From NCBI RefSeq assembly GCF_004403185.1, contig NZ_SOHJ01000015.1, forward strand, positions 1 to 64,000: 64,000 bases of DNA. Reading direction: 5' to 3'. The notes under the pieces are model-generated. The model was not told the origin of the DNA and did not search any database. It worked only from the letters and a program-made list of their open reading frames with translations. This document shows, in pieces, positions 15,910 through 25,400 of the stretch. Made by a program: the position numbers and the translations under genes. Positions within the stretch are counted from its first letter, which is position 1; the number at the start of each line of letters is the position of its first letter. The stretch comes from Cryobacterium suzukii. GTDB lineage: Bacteria; Actinomycetota; Actinomycetes; Actinomycetales; Microbacteriaceae.

Positions 15910-16021
15910 TGGCGAGTAGCGCTTGACGGTAGCGCCAGTCCAGCGACTTGGTGTGTAATCGCGTGACATCGTGGACAGTGGATCTCAGAACTTCGTGGAC
16001 GCTGGGTCTCATGGCTTCGTG
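15910..16021. repeat. Left terminal inverted repeat of the IS481-type element
   Basis: It matches the reverse complement of 17560-17671 at 110 of 112 positions by eye. Its inner half contains the first units of a 24-bp repeat array. Confidence 0.75.
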
Positions 16022-16108
16022 TGTCCTGTCTCAACGCATCGTGGACACACGATCTCATGACATCGTGGACACGATGTCTCACAGCATCGGAGACACTTGC
16101 GCCGATGA
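15967..16108. repeat. Six degenerate 24-bp tandem repeats at the left IS end
   Basis: Units starting CATCGTGGAC, CTTCGTGGAC, CTTCGTGTGT, CATCGTGGAC, CATCGTGGAC and CATCGGAGAC lie at 15967, 15991, 16015, 16037, 16061 and 16085: 24 bp apart, with one step of 22. Each is followed by a TCTCA-like core. The right end carries only about three units in inverse orientation. They are probably transposase-binding sites. Confidence 0.65.
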
Positions 16109-16118
16109 TAGTTAGGGA

Positions 16119-17554
16119 ATGACGAATTCTCTTTCACCCCAGACTCGTGCCGCGATCATGAAATACGACCCGACCCAGCCCCACGCGCTGTCGATTATCG
16201 GGTTCTGCCTCTCTCTGAAGATCTCGCGGAGGTGTTCTACAAGATCCGCGGACGAGCTGTCCACGAGGCTGCTGCTGCGCTGCACCCACGCTCCCGCGCC
16301 CCAAACGTCCCGGCCCGGCGTTATGGGCAGGTCGTCGTGAATGAGGTCGTGAAGATCCGCAAAAAGCTCAAGACTGATGGCTGGGATTATGGTCCCCGCT
16401 CGATCTACTACGAAGCGGCCATGGACAGCGGGTTCCCCGGAGGAAAGGTCCCGTCGGTGGTGACGATCGCACGTCTTCTGGCCAGCGTCGGGCAGGTAGA
16501 CGCGTCACCGAGGAAGCGACCGAAGTCGTCCTACATCCCGTTCGTGCGCGCGACAGCGATGTCGCTGTGGCAACTGGACGCGTTCGAGTACCGGCTGGCG
16601 AACGGGCAAACCGTCACGGTATATCAACTGCTCGACGACGCAAGCCGATACGACGTGGGCACCGACGCGTATTCGCGGCATGAGAACAGTGCTGATGCCA
16701 AGGACGTCCTCGAACGGGCAATCGCCGCATGCGGGGCACCCCAGGAAGTGTTATCGGATAACTCGCTGGCGTTCAACCAGCTGCGCGCAGGCACGATCGG
16801 CTCCGTGGAGATCTTTCTGGCATCGAAAGGCACCATGCCGATCAGCGGACTGCCGGGCAAGCCCACCACACAGGGCAAGAACGAGCGCTCGCACCAGACG
16901 TTGATCCGATTCCTCGACGCCGACCGTCCGGCCACTCTCGAGCATCTCCGTGTCCGGATCCAGCGTTTCCGGGAGCACTACAACAACCGCCGACCGCATC
17001 AAGCCCTCGAACAAGCTACGCCGCGGGCGGCGTGGGACTTGCTCGAGCACACGCCAGCGACCGAGCCGATCCCGCTGTCGGTGCTTGAAGCGAAAGCCTC
17101 GGCGTACCGGCGGGCTCGCTCGCGACGACAGTCAGACCTTCACCGGGCGCCGTTGACGATCTCCAAGACAGGGCAGGTTATGCCCGACGACAACGCACGG
17201 CCGCAAACAGCGGATCAGTCACTCGTGGAGGTCACCAAAGCCAACCGGCAGGTCTACTTTCAGGGCTACCAGGTCTCCCTGCCGACGACGTACGCCGACC
17301 GCACGTTCTACCGGACGATCACAGACGACGCGTTCTTGCTAACCGATCCCGTCACCGCTGAGATCGTGTTCTCCTTCCCGCTGCCGATGGTCGCGCTGAA
17401 CGTCCGAGGCCGATACGTTGCCTCATACTCCATCCAAGGCGTTGGCGTGACCCACCCGACGAAGCCCTGGGAACGCAAGAACGCGGAATATCAGACACAG
17501 TTCGCCCAGCGCCAGACTGATCTCCCCGCAGTGCTCGGTGAGCCAGAGCGGTAG
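16119..17554 (+). pseudogene. IS481-family transposase, frameshifted near 16228
   Basis: The frame from 16119 gives the family N-terminus (LSPQTRAAIMKYDPTQPHAL, FCLSLKISR) and then goes out of phase. From about 16229 a second frame continues with EVFYKIRGRAVHEAAAALHP to the stop at 17554. A one-base loss at about 16227-16230 explains it, and no slippery sequence is seen. The rest is complete: integrase core with first Asp in LWQLDAF, second in VLSDNSLAFN, Glu in TQGKNERSHQTL, then YNNRRPHQAL and a beta-rich C-terminus. Together about 478 residues. It is probably inactive unless frameshifting occurs. An alternative is a sequencing error. Confidence 0.75.
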
Positions 17555-17559
17555 CTGTG

Positions 17560-17671
17560 CACGAAGCCATGAGACCCAGCGTCCACGAAGTTCTGAGATC
17601 CACTGTCCACGATGTCACGCGATTACACACCAAGTCGCTGGCCTGGCGCTACCATCAAGCGCTACTCGCCA
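17560..17671. repeat. Right terminal inverted repeat of the IS481-type element
   Basis: Inverted copy of 15910-16021. Its outer part overlaps the start of the recombinase frame at 17612, so the first 20 codons of that frame are element DNA. Confidence 0.75.
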
Positions 17672-18424
17672 CTGGTTGCGGGCCGCAGCGCGACGACCGT
17701 TTTGCGGATTTATGGTGTGCTGGCCGCGATCCTTGATGTTGCAGTGAAGGATCGGCGCATTCCCTCGAATCCCGCGCGGGGAGTGACACTGCCGCGTAAG
17801 ACAAAGGGCCAGCACGCATATCTGTCGCACCGCCAGGTCGCTCTGCTCGCGCAAAACTCCCGTAAGCACTCGACTCGCGTTCTCGCCTTGGCCTATACCG
17901 GGTTGCGCTGGGGTGAAGCGACCGCGTTGCGAATTCGCGACGTGGACACGGTGCGACGGCGTATACAGGTGCACGAAAATGCGGTGAGCGTCAGTGGGAC
18001 TATCCACGTCGGCACACCCAAGACGCATCAAGCGCGCGCGGTCCCCTATCCAACGTTTCTCAATCCGCTCTTCGTCGAACTCATGAAAAACTCGACTGGG
18101 GGCACCCGTGGTCGCGGCGAGCTGCTTTTCGGAAGTGGCCTCGACTACGTCCGCAGCCCCGATTCCCGGCGTGGTTGGTTTGTGTCGGCGGTGCGCAAAT
18201 CGCAAACTGCCGACAGCACGTTTCCGCGAATGACTTTGCACGATCTGCGCCACACCGCAGCGAGCCTGGCCATCTCCGCCGGCGCCAATGTGAAAGCCAT
18301 CCAACGAATGCTTGGCCACGCGTCGGCAGCTATGACTCTCGAAACCTACGCCGACCTCTTCGACGACGACCTCGACTCGGTAGCCGACGCACTCGACGAC
18401 GCTCGAACTCTCAGCATCGACTGA
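17612..18424 (+). CDS. Tyrosine recombinase (phage-type integrase), 5' end replaced by IS DNA
   Basis: A frame of 270 residues. The catalytic domain is complete: Arg99 (TGLRWGE), Lys137 (TPKTHQ), His210 and Arg213 (LHDLRHT), His236 (LGHAS) and the nucleophile Tyr246 (TYADLF). Residues 28-62 (TTVLRIYGVLAAILDVAVKD, NPARGVTLPRK) are the end of the core-binding domain. The N-terminal arm-binding domain, normally about 100 residues more, is missing, and residues 1-20 come from the inverted repeat of the IS481-type element. The enzyme is therefore probably non-functional. It points towards tRNA-Ser at 18783, the likely attachment site of the island. Confidence 0.75.
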   Translation: MSRDYTPSRWPGATIKRYSPLVAGRSATTVLRIYGVLAAILDVAVKDRRIPSNPARGVTLPRKTKGQHAYLSHRQVALLAQNSRKHSTRVLALAYTGLRWGEATALRIRDVDTVRRRIQVHENAVSVSGTIHVGTPKTHQARAVPYPTFLNPLFVELMKNSTGGTRGRGELLFGSGLDYVRSPDSRRGWFVSAVRKSQTADSTFPRMTLHDLRHTAASLAISAGANVKAIQRMLGHASAAMTLETYADLFDDDLDSVADALDDARTLSID

Positions 18425-18738
18425 GGCGATCCGACGATCAGCCTGACGCTGCGGCGGCCTTCACGCCTTGGCCGAACCAGGACGTCGGTGATAATTCGCG
18501 CGGCCGGCATAGCGGATGACTCGGATGCCCTCCCTGCGACTTCGGCCACTCATCACTTTTTCAGGGTGATCCGAACCACGCAAAACGGGCCTGAACCTGC
18601 TCCCATGAGCGGCTTCTGCGATGCGCAGCACGAGGCCCAACAGGCCATTTTTCATCACGTCGATGCTCGTCTTTCGCACCGAAATTTTTTCAAGTGTTGC
18701 CAAAATGTTGCCAAAACGGCCTCTTAGACAAAACGAAA
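18425..18738. other. Intergenic region between recombinase and tRNA-Ser
   Basis: About 310 bp with no supported gene. Near 18700 the 11-bp phrase TGTTGCCAAAA occurs twice in a row. This is the place where the island's attachment-site arm would be expected. I found no second copy of the tRNA 3' end elsewhere in the window by eye. Confidence 0.45.
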
Positions 18739-18780
18739 CCCCCTACTCCCCAGTAAAACACTGGGATGTAGGGGGTTTTT
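18739..18780. terminator. Bidirectional terminator between recombinase and tRNA-Ser
   Basis: CCCCCTAC pairs with GTAGGGGG and, inside it, CCCAGT with ACTGGG, around a short A-rich loop, followed by TTTTT on the plus strand and TTTCGTTTT on the minus strand. It ends tRNA-Ser transcription from the right and could also stop read-through from the island. Confidence 0.75.
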
Positions 18781-18782
18781 CG

Positions 18783-18872
18783 TGGCGGTACCGGTGGGAT
18801 TTGAACCCACGGTGGAGTCTCCCCCACACGACTTTTCGAGAGTCGCACCTTCGGCCGCTCGGACACGGTACC
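18783..18872 (-). tRNA. tRNA-Ser (CGA)
   Basis: A 90-nt serine tRNA read on the minus strand: acceptor GGTACCG with CGGTACC, D arm beginning TCCGAG, anticodon stem CGACT/AGTCG with loop CTCGAAA (anticodon CGA), a long variable arm (GTGGGGGAGACTCCAC-like), T arm GTGGG-TTCAAAT-CCCAC, discriminator G and an encoded CCA (18783-18785). The 3' end faces the recombinase and the accessory region, the usual geometry for an integrated element. Confidence 0.95.
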
Positions 18873-18958
18873 GCGGACGATTCTAGTAGAGACTGGGGTC
18901 CGGCGCGAATCGGCGAACATGCAGCGGACACTCGGATGCCGCGGAGTAGCCTCAGCGG

Positions 18959-19738
18959 GTGACCTCACCGACTCCACGCATCCGTTCTGCCATCGCTACC
19001 GGAGTAGCCGTTTTCGCGACAGGCATCGTGCTCGTCACCACCTGGTGGCGACGCGACCTCGAACAGCGGAAAGCCATTCTCAACGAAACCCTTCCGGTGC
19101 ACTCGGCGTGGTGGCGCGACAACGCCAAACAGCCAGGCGAACTGCTCTACGTCGCGATCGGCGACAGTGCCGCCCAGGGCATCGGGGCCTCAAGCCCGAA
19201 CAAGAGCTACGTCGGCGTTCTCGCCGATCACGTACGGCTGGCGACCGGACGGACGGTGCGCGTCGTGAACCTCAGCGTGTCGGGTGCCACTGTTGCTTTG
19301 GCCGTGCGCGATCAGCTTCCGCGCTTTGACAAGCTCGAGCCCGACCTCGTCACGGTCGCGATCGGCGCCAACGACATCGCCCAATGGAACCCTGATGCCT
19401 TTGAAACTGGCATCCGCTCTGTATTCGACGCGCTGCCACCGCACGCCCTCGTCGCCGACCTCCCGTGCTTTCACCTGCCGCACAATGAAATCAAGGTGGC
19501 GATGGCCAACGAGATCATTCGCCGGATCGCGGCCGATCGCACGCTGACGGTGGTTCCGCTGCACGCGACGACCAAACGGGCAGGCTTTCGCAGCATCCTG
19601 ACCCACGTCGCCAAGGATCGCTTTCACCCCAACGACCGTGGGTATCGGTCCTGGGCGGAGGCGTTTCTTCCGGCCATGAGTGCCGACGTCGCGCACCGTT
19701 TCGCGGCGGTCAACCACACGCCAACCGAGGCCGACTAG
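18959..19738 (+). CDS. SGNH/GDSL-type hydrolase, membrane anchored
   Basis: A 259-residue protein starting with GTG. Residues 11-29 form an N-terminal membrane anchor or uncleaved signal. The SGNH hydrolase domain follows: block I VAIGDSAAQG (nucleophile Ser in GDS, 68-70), block II Gly in NLSVSGAT, block III TVAIGANDI and block V DRFHPNDRGY with the catalytic His. All four block residues are present, so it should be an active esterase or lipase acting outside the membrane; the substrate is unknown. It is followed by radA 53 bp downstream in the same direction. Confidence 0.85.
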   Translation: MTSPTPRIRSAIATGVAVFATGIVLVTTWWRRDLEQRKAILNETLPVHSAWWRDNAKQPGELLYVAIGDSAAQGIGASSPNKSYVGVLADHVRLATGRTVRVVNLSVSGATVALAVRDQLPRFDKLEPDLVTVAIGANDIAQWNPDAFETGIRSVFDALPPHALVADLPCFHLPHNEIKVAMANEIIRRIAADRTLTVVPLHATTKRAGFRSILTHVAKDRFHPNDRGYRSWAEAFLPAMSADVAHRFAAVNHTPTEAD

Positions 19739-19791
19739 AGAACGCGCCGCGCGCACGACCGACTGTCGGTGGCCCCGGCTAGGCTCGAAAT

Positions 19792-21156
19792 ATGGCAAAA
19801 TCCGTCTCTTCCTTTCGCTGCTCCGAGTGCGGCTGGACCACCCTGAAATGGGCGGGCCGCTGCGGCGAATGCCAGCAGTGGGGCACCGTCGTCGACGCCG
19901 GCCAGACGGCTGGCATCACCCGTAAGCTCAAGGCCATCACACTCGTCGGGGATGGTATCGCGCGCCCCATCACCCACGTTGAAACGGATGCCGCCGCCCA
20001 CTGGCCGACCGGCATCAACGAGTTCGACCGGGTGCTCGGCGGGGGCATCGTGCCCGGGTCGGTGATTCTACTCAGCGGCGAGCCGGGCGTTGGCAAGTCC
20101 ACGCTGCTGCTTGAGGTCGCGTCCAAGGCGGCTGCGGCGAAGAGCCGCGTGCTCTACGTCAGCGCCGAAGAGTCGGTGAGCCAGGTACGACTGCGCGCCG
20201 AACGCACCAACGCACTCGAACCCGAGCTGTACATCGCCGCCGAAACCGACCTCGGGGTCATTCTCGGGCAGATCGACGCGGTCAAGCCCGACCTCATCAT
20301 CATCGACTCCGTGCAGACCGTGTCGAGCGCACTCTCCGACGGCTCGCCGGGCATGCCCAGCCAGGTTCGGGAAGTCGCATCCACTCTCATCCGGGTCGCC
20401 AAAGATCGCAATCTGCCGGTGCTGCTCGTCGGTCACGTCACCAAAGACGGCTCGATTGCCGGGCCGCGGGTACTCGAGCACCTGGTTGACGTGGTCTGCC
20501 AGTTCGAGGGAGACCGCCAGACGTCGCTGCGATTCATTCGGGCGCTCAAGAATCGGTTCGGGCCGACCGACGAGGTCGGCTGCTTCGAGATGACCGGCGA
20601 TGGCATCGCCGAGGTGCCCGACCCGAGCGGGCTGTTTTTGAGCCGTGCCACTGAGCCGGTCGATGGCACCTGTGTCACGGTCGCGCTGGAGGGCCGCCGG
20701 GCGATGCCGGTCGAAGTGCAGGCACTCGTCACCGACACCCAGGCTCCGAACCCGCGCCGCGTCACGAGCGGCGTCGATTCAGCCCGCGTGGCCATGTTGC
20801 TCGCGGTGTTACAGGAGCGTGCGGGCATGAATCTGTCGACCAAAGATGTTTACGTGTCGACGGTCGGCGGTATCCGTCTCAATGAGCCGGCCGCCGATTT
20901 GGCGATAGCACTCGCCATCGCCTCGGCGTTCACGGGGCTCGCCGTGGCACACAACGTGGTCGCGTTCGGCGAGATCAGCCTGGCCGGCGAGGTGCGCGGC
21001 GCGCTCATGTCCAAACAACGAGTGAACGAGGCGGTGCGCCTCGGCTTCACCACCCAGATCGATGCCGCCTGCGGCTCGATTCACGCGGCGGTTGCCCTCG
21101 CTCTCGGCACGACCCGCAATCCGCGCGACGCCGAACTCGATCGGGCGTGGGGATAG
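19792..21156 (+). CDS. radA: DNA repair protein RadA
   Basis: A 454-residue, full-length RadA. It has an N-terminal zinc finger with Cys 10, 13, 24 and 27 (CSECGWTTLKWAGRCGEC), a RecA-like ATPase with Walker A GEPGVGKST (96-104) and Walker B DLIIIDS, the RadA-specific KNRFG motif (253-257), and a C-terminal Lon-protease-like domain (VYVSTVGGIRLNEPAADLAI) without catalytic residues. It drives branch migration during recombinational repair. It is read in the same direction as the hydrolase upstream, and convergent with the gene at 21215. Confidence 0.97.
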   Translation: MAKSVSSFRCSECGWTTLKWAGRCGECQQWGTVVDAGQTAGITRKLKAITLVGDGIARPITHVETDAAAHWPTGINEFDRVLGGGIVPGSVILLSGEPGVGKSTLLLEVASKAAAAKSRVLYVSAEESVSQVRLRAERTNALEPELYIAAETDLGVILGQIDAVKPDLIIIDSVQTVSSALSDGSPGMPSQVREVASTLIRVAKDRNLPVLLVGHVTKDGSIAGPRVLEHLVDVVCQFEGDRQTSLRFIRALKNRFGPTDEVGCFEMTGDGIAEVPDPSGLFLSRATEPVDGTCVTVALEGRRAMPVEVQALVTDTQAPNPRRVTSGVDSARVAMLLAVLQERAGMNLSTKDVYVSTVGGIRLNEPAADLAIALAIASAFTGLAVAHNVVAFGEISLAGEVRGALMSKQRVNEAVRLGFTTQIDAACGSIHAAVALALGTTRNPRDAELDRAWG

Positions 21157-21165
21157 GCCACGGCG

Positions 21166-21192
21166 GTTCAGCGGGTCGGTGACGCGCTGAAC
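21166..21192. terminator. Weak hairpin between convergent genes
   Basis: GTTCAGCG (21166-21173) pairs with CGCTGAAC (21185-21192) between the end of radA and the end of the minus-strand gene. No T-tract follows, so its role as terminator is uncertain. Confidence 0.4.
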
Positions 21193-21214
21193 GCGCGATA
21201 CAGACGCTCCATCG

Positions 21215-21622
21215 CTATTCCTCGTCGCTGTGGCCGAGCTGCGGGCTCAGTGCCTTCAGCAGATCGGCCGGAGCCGCCTGCATTACATTCGGCCCGGCGA
21301 TGTCGAAGAAGACCATTTCCAGCGTCGAGGCGTGCACGGTGAGAAACTCCCGCAGCCACTGGCCATCGCAGACCATAACCTGCGGGTTGATGTCGTCGGG
21401 AACCACACGCACGTAGTTCTCCGCCGCGGAAAAGAGCAGCAGCATCCGCTTGTCGGAGCCTTCGCGGCCGAAAACACGCACCTGCGCTGCCTCGCCGTTG
21501 ACGACGAGTTGAGGCACGATCATGTAGTCGTTGCGCAGCGCATAGGCGACGGCGACGACGTCTTGCGCCGCCAGGGCGGCGGCGAGCGCCTCGGAGCGGG
21601 TGTTGGCAGTCGTATCGGTCAC
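21215..21622 (-). CDS. SseB-like domain protein
   Basis: A 135-residue protein. The middle shows an SseB N-terminal-domain pattern: DYMIVPQLVVNGEAAQVRVF, then KRMLLLFSAAENYVRVVPDD with the usual LLLFTS-A-like strand, and a terminal half resembling QWLREFLTVHASTLEMVFFDIAGPN (split over residues 85-110). SseB-like proteins in actinobacteria have no settled function. The start is the ATG at 21622. It is a single gene, convergent with radA; the next gene on the strand begins at 22356. Confidence 0.6.
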   Translation of the reverse strand: MTDTTANTRSEALAAALAAQDVVAVAYALRNDYMIVPQLVVNGEAAQVRVFGREGSDKRMLLLFSAAENYVRVVPDDINPQVMVCDGQWLREFLTVHASTLEMVFFDIAGPNVMQAAPADLLKALSPQLGHSDEE

Positions 21623-21708
21623 TCATTCATTCAATCAGTCGCGACCGTGCGCGCCCAGCTGGCAGCACACGCCACGAGCGAACGGATACCGTAGCCCCGG
21701 CGCCGACC

Positions 21709-22356
21709 CTAGTTGAGAATCATCAGCGCCGGGTCGGCCGCTTCGATGCCGTCCACGGTCACGTGCAGGTAGTACGACGCTCCGCCAGCCGGAACCGCGG
21801 TGCGGGTTTCGGCTGCACAGGTGTCAACGGCCGAGCGGGTGCGATCCCAGGCAATCGGGGCAGCGAGAGGCATGACGACCCCGGGCTTGAGGGTTACCTG
21901 GGCGTCGATCGGGTTGGTCTGGCAGTCCGTCGAGGTCCAGTAGACGTCCGTGCCGCTCATCACGGTGAACACCTGCCTGGCGTTACCGGCGTTGATGACG
22001 CAGTCGGTGGTTCCGATGTTAGTCAGACTGAGCGACAGCTGCGGCAGCGCGTCGGCCGCATAGTTGGTCGCGTCGGTGATGGCTGCGACCTCTACCGCTG
22101 ATGGGTCGCAGGCAGCGCCGTCGACGGCGTTGGCCGTCGCGGGAATCGTGGTGGCGGCATCCGTCGGTGCAGCCGAATCGGTCGAAGCGCCCGCGGGTGA
22201 TTTCGAGGCGTCTGCGTCGCCCCTACTTGCTCCCGGTCGCACGATGATGAGGAAGAGAATGACGAGCACGGCGAGAAGCCCGAGCCCGACTACGAAACGC
22301 CGGCGCCGGTACACCTTGCTGGACTGGCGGCCGACCGATTGCTTGATCGTCGACAT
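21709..22356 (-). CDS. Membrane-anchored extracytoplasmic protein of unknown function
   Basis: A 215-residue protein: a basic cytoplasmic tail (KVYRRRR), one transmembrane helix at about 21-39, an Ala/Ser/Thr-rich linker to about 75, and an external domain with four cysteines (AACDPSAV, TDCVINAG, TDCQTNP, DTCAAETR) that probably form two disulfides. The domain is beta-rich, with LSLSLTNIGTTDCVINAGNA reminiscent of DUF4232-type immunoglobulin-like folds. Function unknown. ATG at 22356; its stop is followed closely by the SseB-like gene. Confidence 0.7.
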   Translation of the reverse strand: MSTIKQSVGRQSSKVYRRRRFVVGLGLLAVLVILFLIIVRPGASRGDADASKSPAGASTDSAAPTDAATTIPATANAVDGAACDPSAVEVAAITDATNYAADALPQLSLSLTNIGTTDCVINAGNARQVFTVMSGTDVYWTSTDCQTNPIDAQVTLKPGVVMPLAAPIAWDRTRSAVDTCAAETRTAVPAGGASYYLHVTVDGIEAADPALMILN

Positions 22357-22484
22357 GCCCCAAGGTTATTGAAGACGGTGCCAGAAGCCGGTAATGGTGT
22401 GCGTGTCGGCAACAATTGATGCCGGAAGAATCGATGGCCCGCCCGCAACCGAACCGGTGCGGGCGGGCCATCGCAACGACGGGG

Positions 22485-25400
22485 CTAGCGGAGTCCGTTC
22501 GTCAGCGGCTTCCTGGCGTGGTTGATTTTGACATCGGTCCAACCAATCACGGCACCGGTCGTATTTTGCACGGAGACGCGGTAGCGGCCGTGCTTGAGGT
22601 CGTCGGCGAGAGTGAAGCTCACGGTGCCCTCGGCGTTCACGAGCAACCAGCCGCCGAGGTCGTCGGCTTTCTTCTTGGAGTAGGCCCACACCGACACATA
22701 TTCTCCGGCGTGCTTCATTCCGACCTCGACCACAACCCTGTTACCGGCCCGATACGAATTCTGGTCGGTGTCGATCGCGTTCTTGAGTTTCTTCGTCAGT
22801 TCCTTCGCCGATGAAGCGGTGGGCGCCTCGCCCGGTTCGGCGGTCACGGCCACCGCGACAGCCACGCGCACGATGGTACCCGACGATGCGGCTGTCATCT
22901 CCAGCACGCTGTTTTCGACCGCGTCGGCCGGTACCGTGACGGTCACGGTGGCCGTACCCGTCGAATCAACGGATGCCGTACCCACGTCGGTACCCGACCA
23001 CTTCAGCGCGAGTTGCGTGTTTTTCGGGGCGCCGAGCGAGGTGAGGTTGAGACTTCCGACCGTGAGGGTAAGAGTGTCACCCGGGTTGACCGCGGCTGTG
23101 GGGGCCCCGGTGATCGAGGCCTGATTGGCCTTGAACGACGGAGACAGCGGGCTGTTGGCTTGGATGTAGGAGATCCAGGCATCCCGGTCGACGAGGCCGG
23201 AGTCGCGGGTGTCCGTTCCATTCTTGAACTCACGGAAGTTGTCGCCGCCGGTGAGCAGAAAGTTGAACGAACCGATGCGGTAGGACTGCGCCGAATCAAT
23301 CTCGGCACCGTCGATCCAAATACCCGTCACACGGTCCCCCGCGGCACGAGCGGCATCGAAGGTGTAATTCACGTTGTCACTCAAGCCGAGTTGCAGGAAC
23401 GGACGGCTCGGAATCGTGCCGTCTGCGTTGGTCTGCCACTGCTGTTCGAGAACGGTCTTGAACTGTGCACCGGTGAGGCTTGTCGTCCACAGGTTGTTCA
23501 AAAACGGCAGCACCGCGTTCGCCTCGGCATACGTCACGACACCGTCGGGAGCGAGTGAGAGGTCGGAACGCATACCACCGGGGTTGACGATGCCGATCTC
23601 GGCGCCGCCGATGGTCGGGTCGGCCAGCGATTCGCGCAGCGAGTTGGCGACGAGTGTGCCCATAGAAGAGGGCGCCATGCGATTTTCGGCGCACGGGGCG
23701 ACTCCGCCAACGCAGGCGCGAGTGATGTCGGCGGTGACCGAACCCACTGGCACGTTGCCCTGGATCGCAGCCTCCGCCAACGCGGCGTTCGTGATCGCCT
23801 GCACTTTGGCAGCGCGCGGGTAGGTGGCCACGAGGTCAGCATCGGGCGCGGTGGAGCGGGCTACGTTGCGGTTGGTCACGGTGGTCGTGTCACCCGAGGC
23901 GATGTCGTAGCTGAGCACGACCTGCCCAATGTTCTCGCCGTAGTTGCCGGTCTGCAGCACGGGGCGAGTCACGCCATCGGCCGCGCCGGGGACCTGTGCG
24001 TCCCACGCGTACTGCTTGTGCGTGTGGCCGGTGAAGATCGCGGCGACCGAGGCCGAAGTGTCGTTCACGATACTCGCGAAGATTCCGCCGGCGGCGAGCT
24101 CCTGCTCGAGCGTTGCGCCGTCGGGGATTCCCGCGCCGGCGCCCTCGTGGTATTCGGCGATCAGCACATCCGCTTCGCCGTTGGACGGGTCGCCGTCGAT
24201 CAGTTGAGATGCCACTCGGTTGACAGCCGCGACCGGGTCGCCGAAGCTCAGGGTCGCGATTCCGTTGGGTGACACGAGTGCGGGGGTCTCTTCGGTGACC
24301 GCGCCGATTACACCCACGGTGATGCCCGCCACGTCGAGGAGGGCGTATTCCTGCATTGCGGGCGTTTCCGTGCCGACGTTGTAGACGTTCGCTCCGAGAT
24401 AGTCGAAGTCGGCCGCGTCGACCACCCGACCCGTCAGGTCGCCGAAACCCTGGTCGAATTCATGGTTGCCCACGCCGGAGGCTGCGAGGTCGAGGGCGTT
24501 GAGAACGTCAATGGTGGGCCGGTCGCTTTGCGACGCCGACGCGAACAACGAGGCGCCGATGTTGTCGCCGTCGGAGAGGAAGAGTGAGTTGGCGTCGCCG
24601 TACTCGGCCCGCAGCTGCTCGATGGTTCCCGCGAACTTGACGGTGTTGGCGTCGATGCGTCCGTGGAAATCGTTAATGTTGAGCAGGTTGAGCTCGATCG
24701 CGGTGGGGGCCGCGAGGTTGAGTCCGAGGATGACAGGGTCGTGGTCGGAGGATCGGAAGGCATCAGCGACGTAGAAGTCGGTCACATTGTTGTTGTACCG
24801 GCTGTATTCGAGCGCGACCGATTCAACGGAGTTGATGTTCCACACATCGACGGCGTTGACGGTGGCGTCCGCTTCGGGAGACGCGAAGACGTGGTCGAGT
24901 GAGCCGACCGTGCCGCCGAACGCGTAGCTGTACTCACCGGTCTTGGCGCCCTGGCTGATGTAGCCGGCGTCGGTGATCACCTTGATGGGGTCTTCGAGGT
25001 CGTAGGCGTTGAAGTCGCCCGTGAGGAACACCCGGTCGATGCCCGTGCTGGTCTTCAGCCCGTTTGCAAAGTCAACGAGGGCCGTGGCCTGGTTCACCCG
25101 GGAGGCGTTCGAGGCGCCCTGACCGTCGTTCATGTCTGCGTCCACGCCGGTGCCCGAACCCTTCGACTTGAAGTGGTTGACGATGGCCAGGAATGAGCTG
25201 TCCGTGTCTCCGGCCAGCTGAAAGGCCTGGGCGAGCGGCTGACGTGCGTTGCTGAAAGCGGCAGACCCGGTGAGGATCTTCGACCCTCCCACGGTTTCTA
25301 CGGTGCCAGCCTTGTAGATGAAGGCGGTGCGGATGACGTCTTCGTTGGCGGGAAGCTCGGTGGGCGAGGCCGCGAAGGCCCAGACCGTGCTGCCGGCCGC

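Larger units (their letters stand above)
15910..17671 (+). mobile_element. IS481-type insertion sequence with 112-bp terminal inverted repeats
   Basis: Left end 15910-16021 and right end 17560-17671 are inverted copies with only two mismatches seen. The element begins TGGCGAGTAGC and ends GCTACTCGCCA, giving the 5'-TG...CA-3' termini common to IS3/IS481-type DDE elements. It encloses one transposase gene. No target-site duplication is visible (left flank ends CGTCCTC, right flank begins CTGGTTG), so the copy may have been rearranged after insertion, for example by recombination between two copies or an adjacent deletion. Confidence 0.75.

Noticed and set aside
15967..16108. Repeat array considered as a CRISPR
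   Set aside because: Units are degenerate and directly adjoining with no unique spacers of constant length, there are no cas genes, and it coincides with the end of an insertion sequence.
18488..18727. A 79-codon frame between recombinase and tRNA-Ser
   Set aside because: It runs through the probable attachment region, has no start signal and no resemblance to an excisionase or other known small protein.
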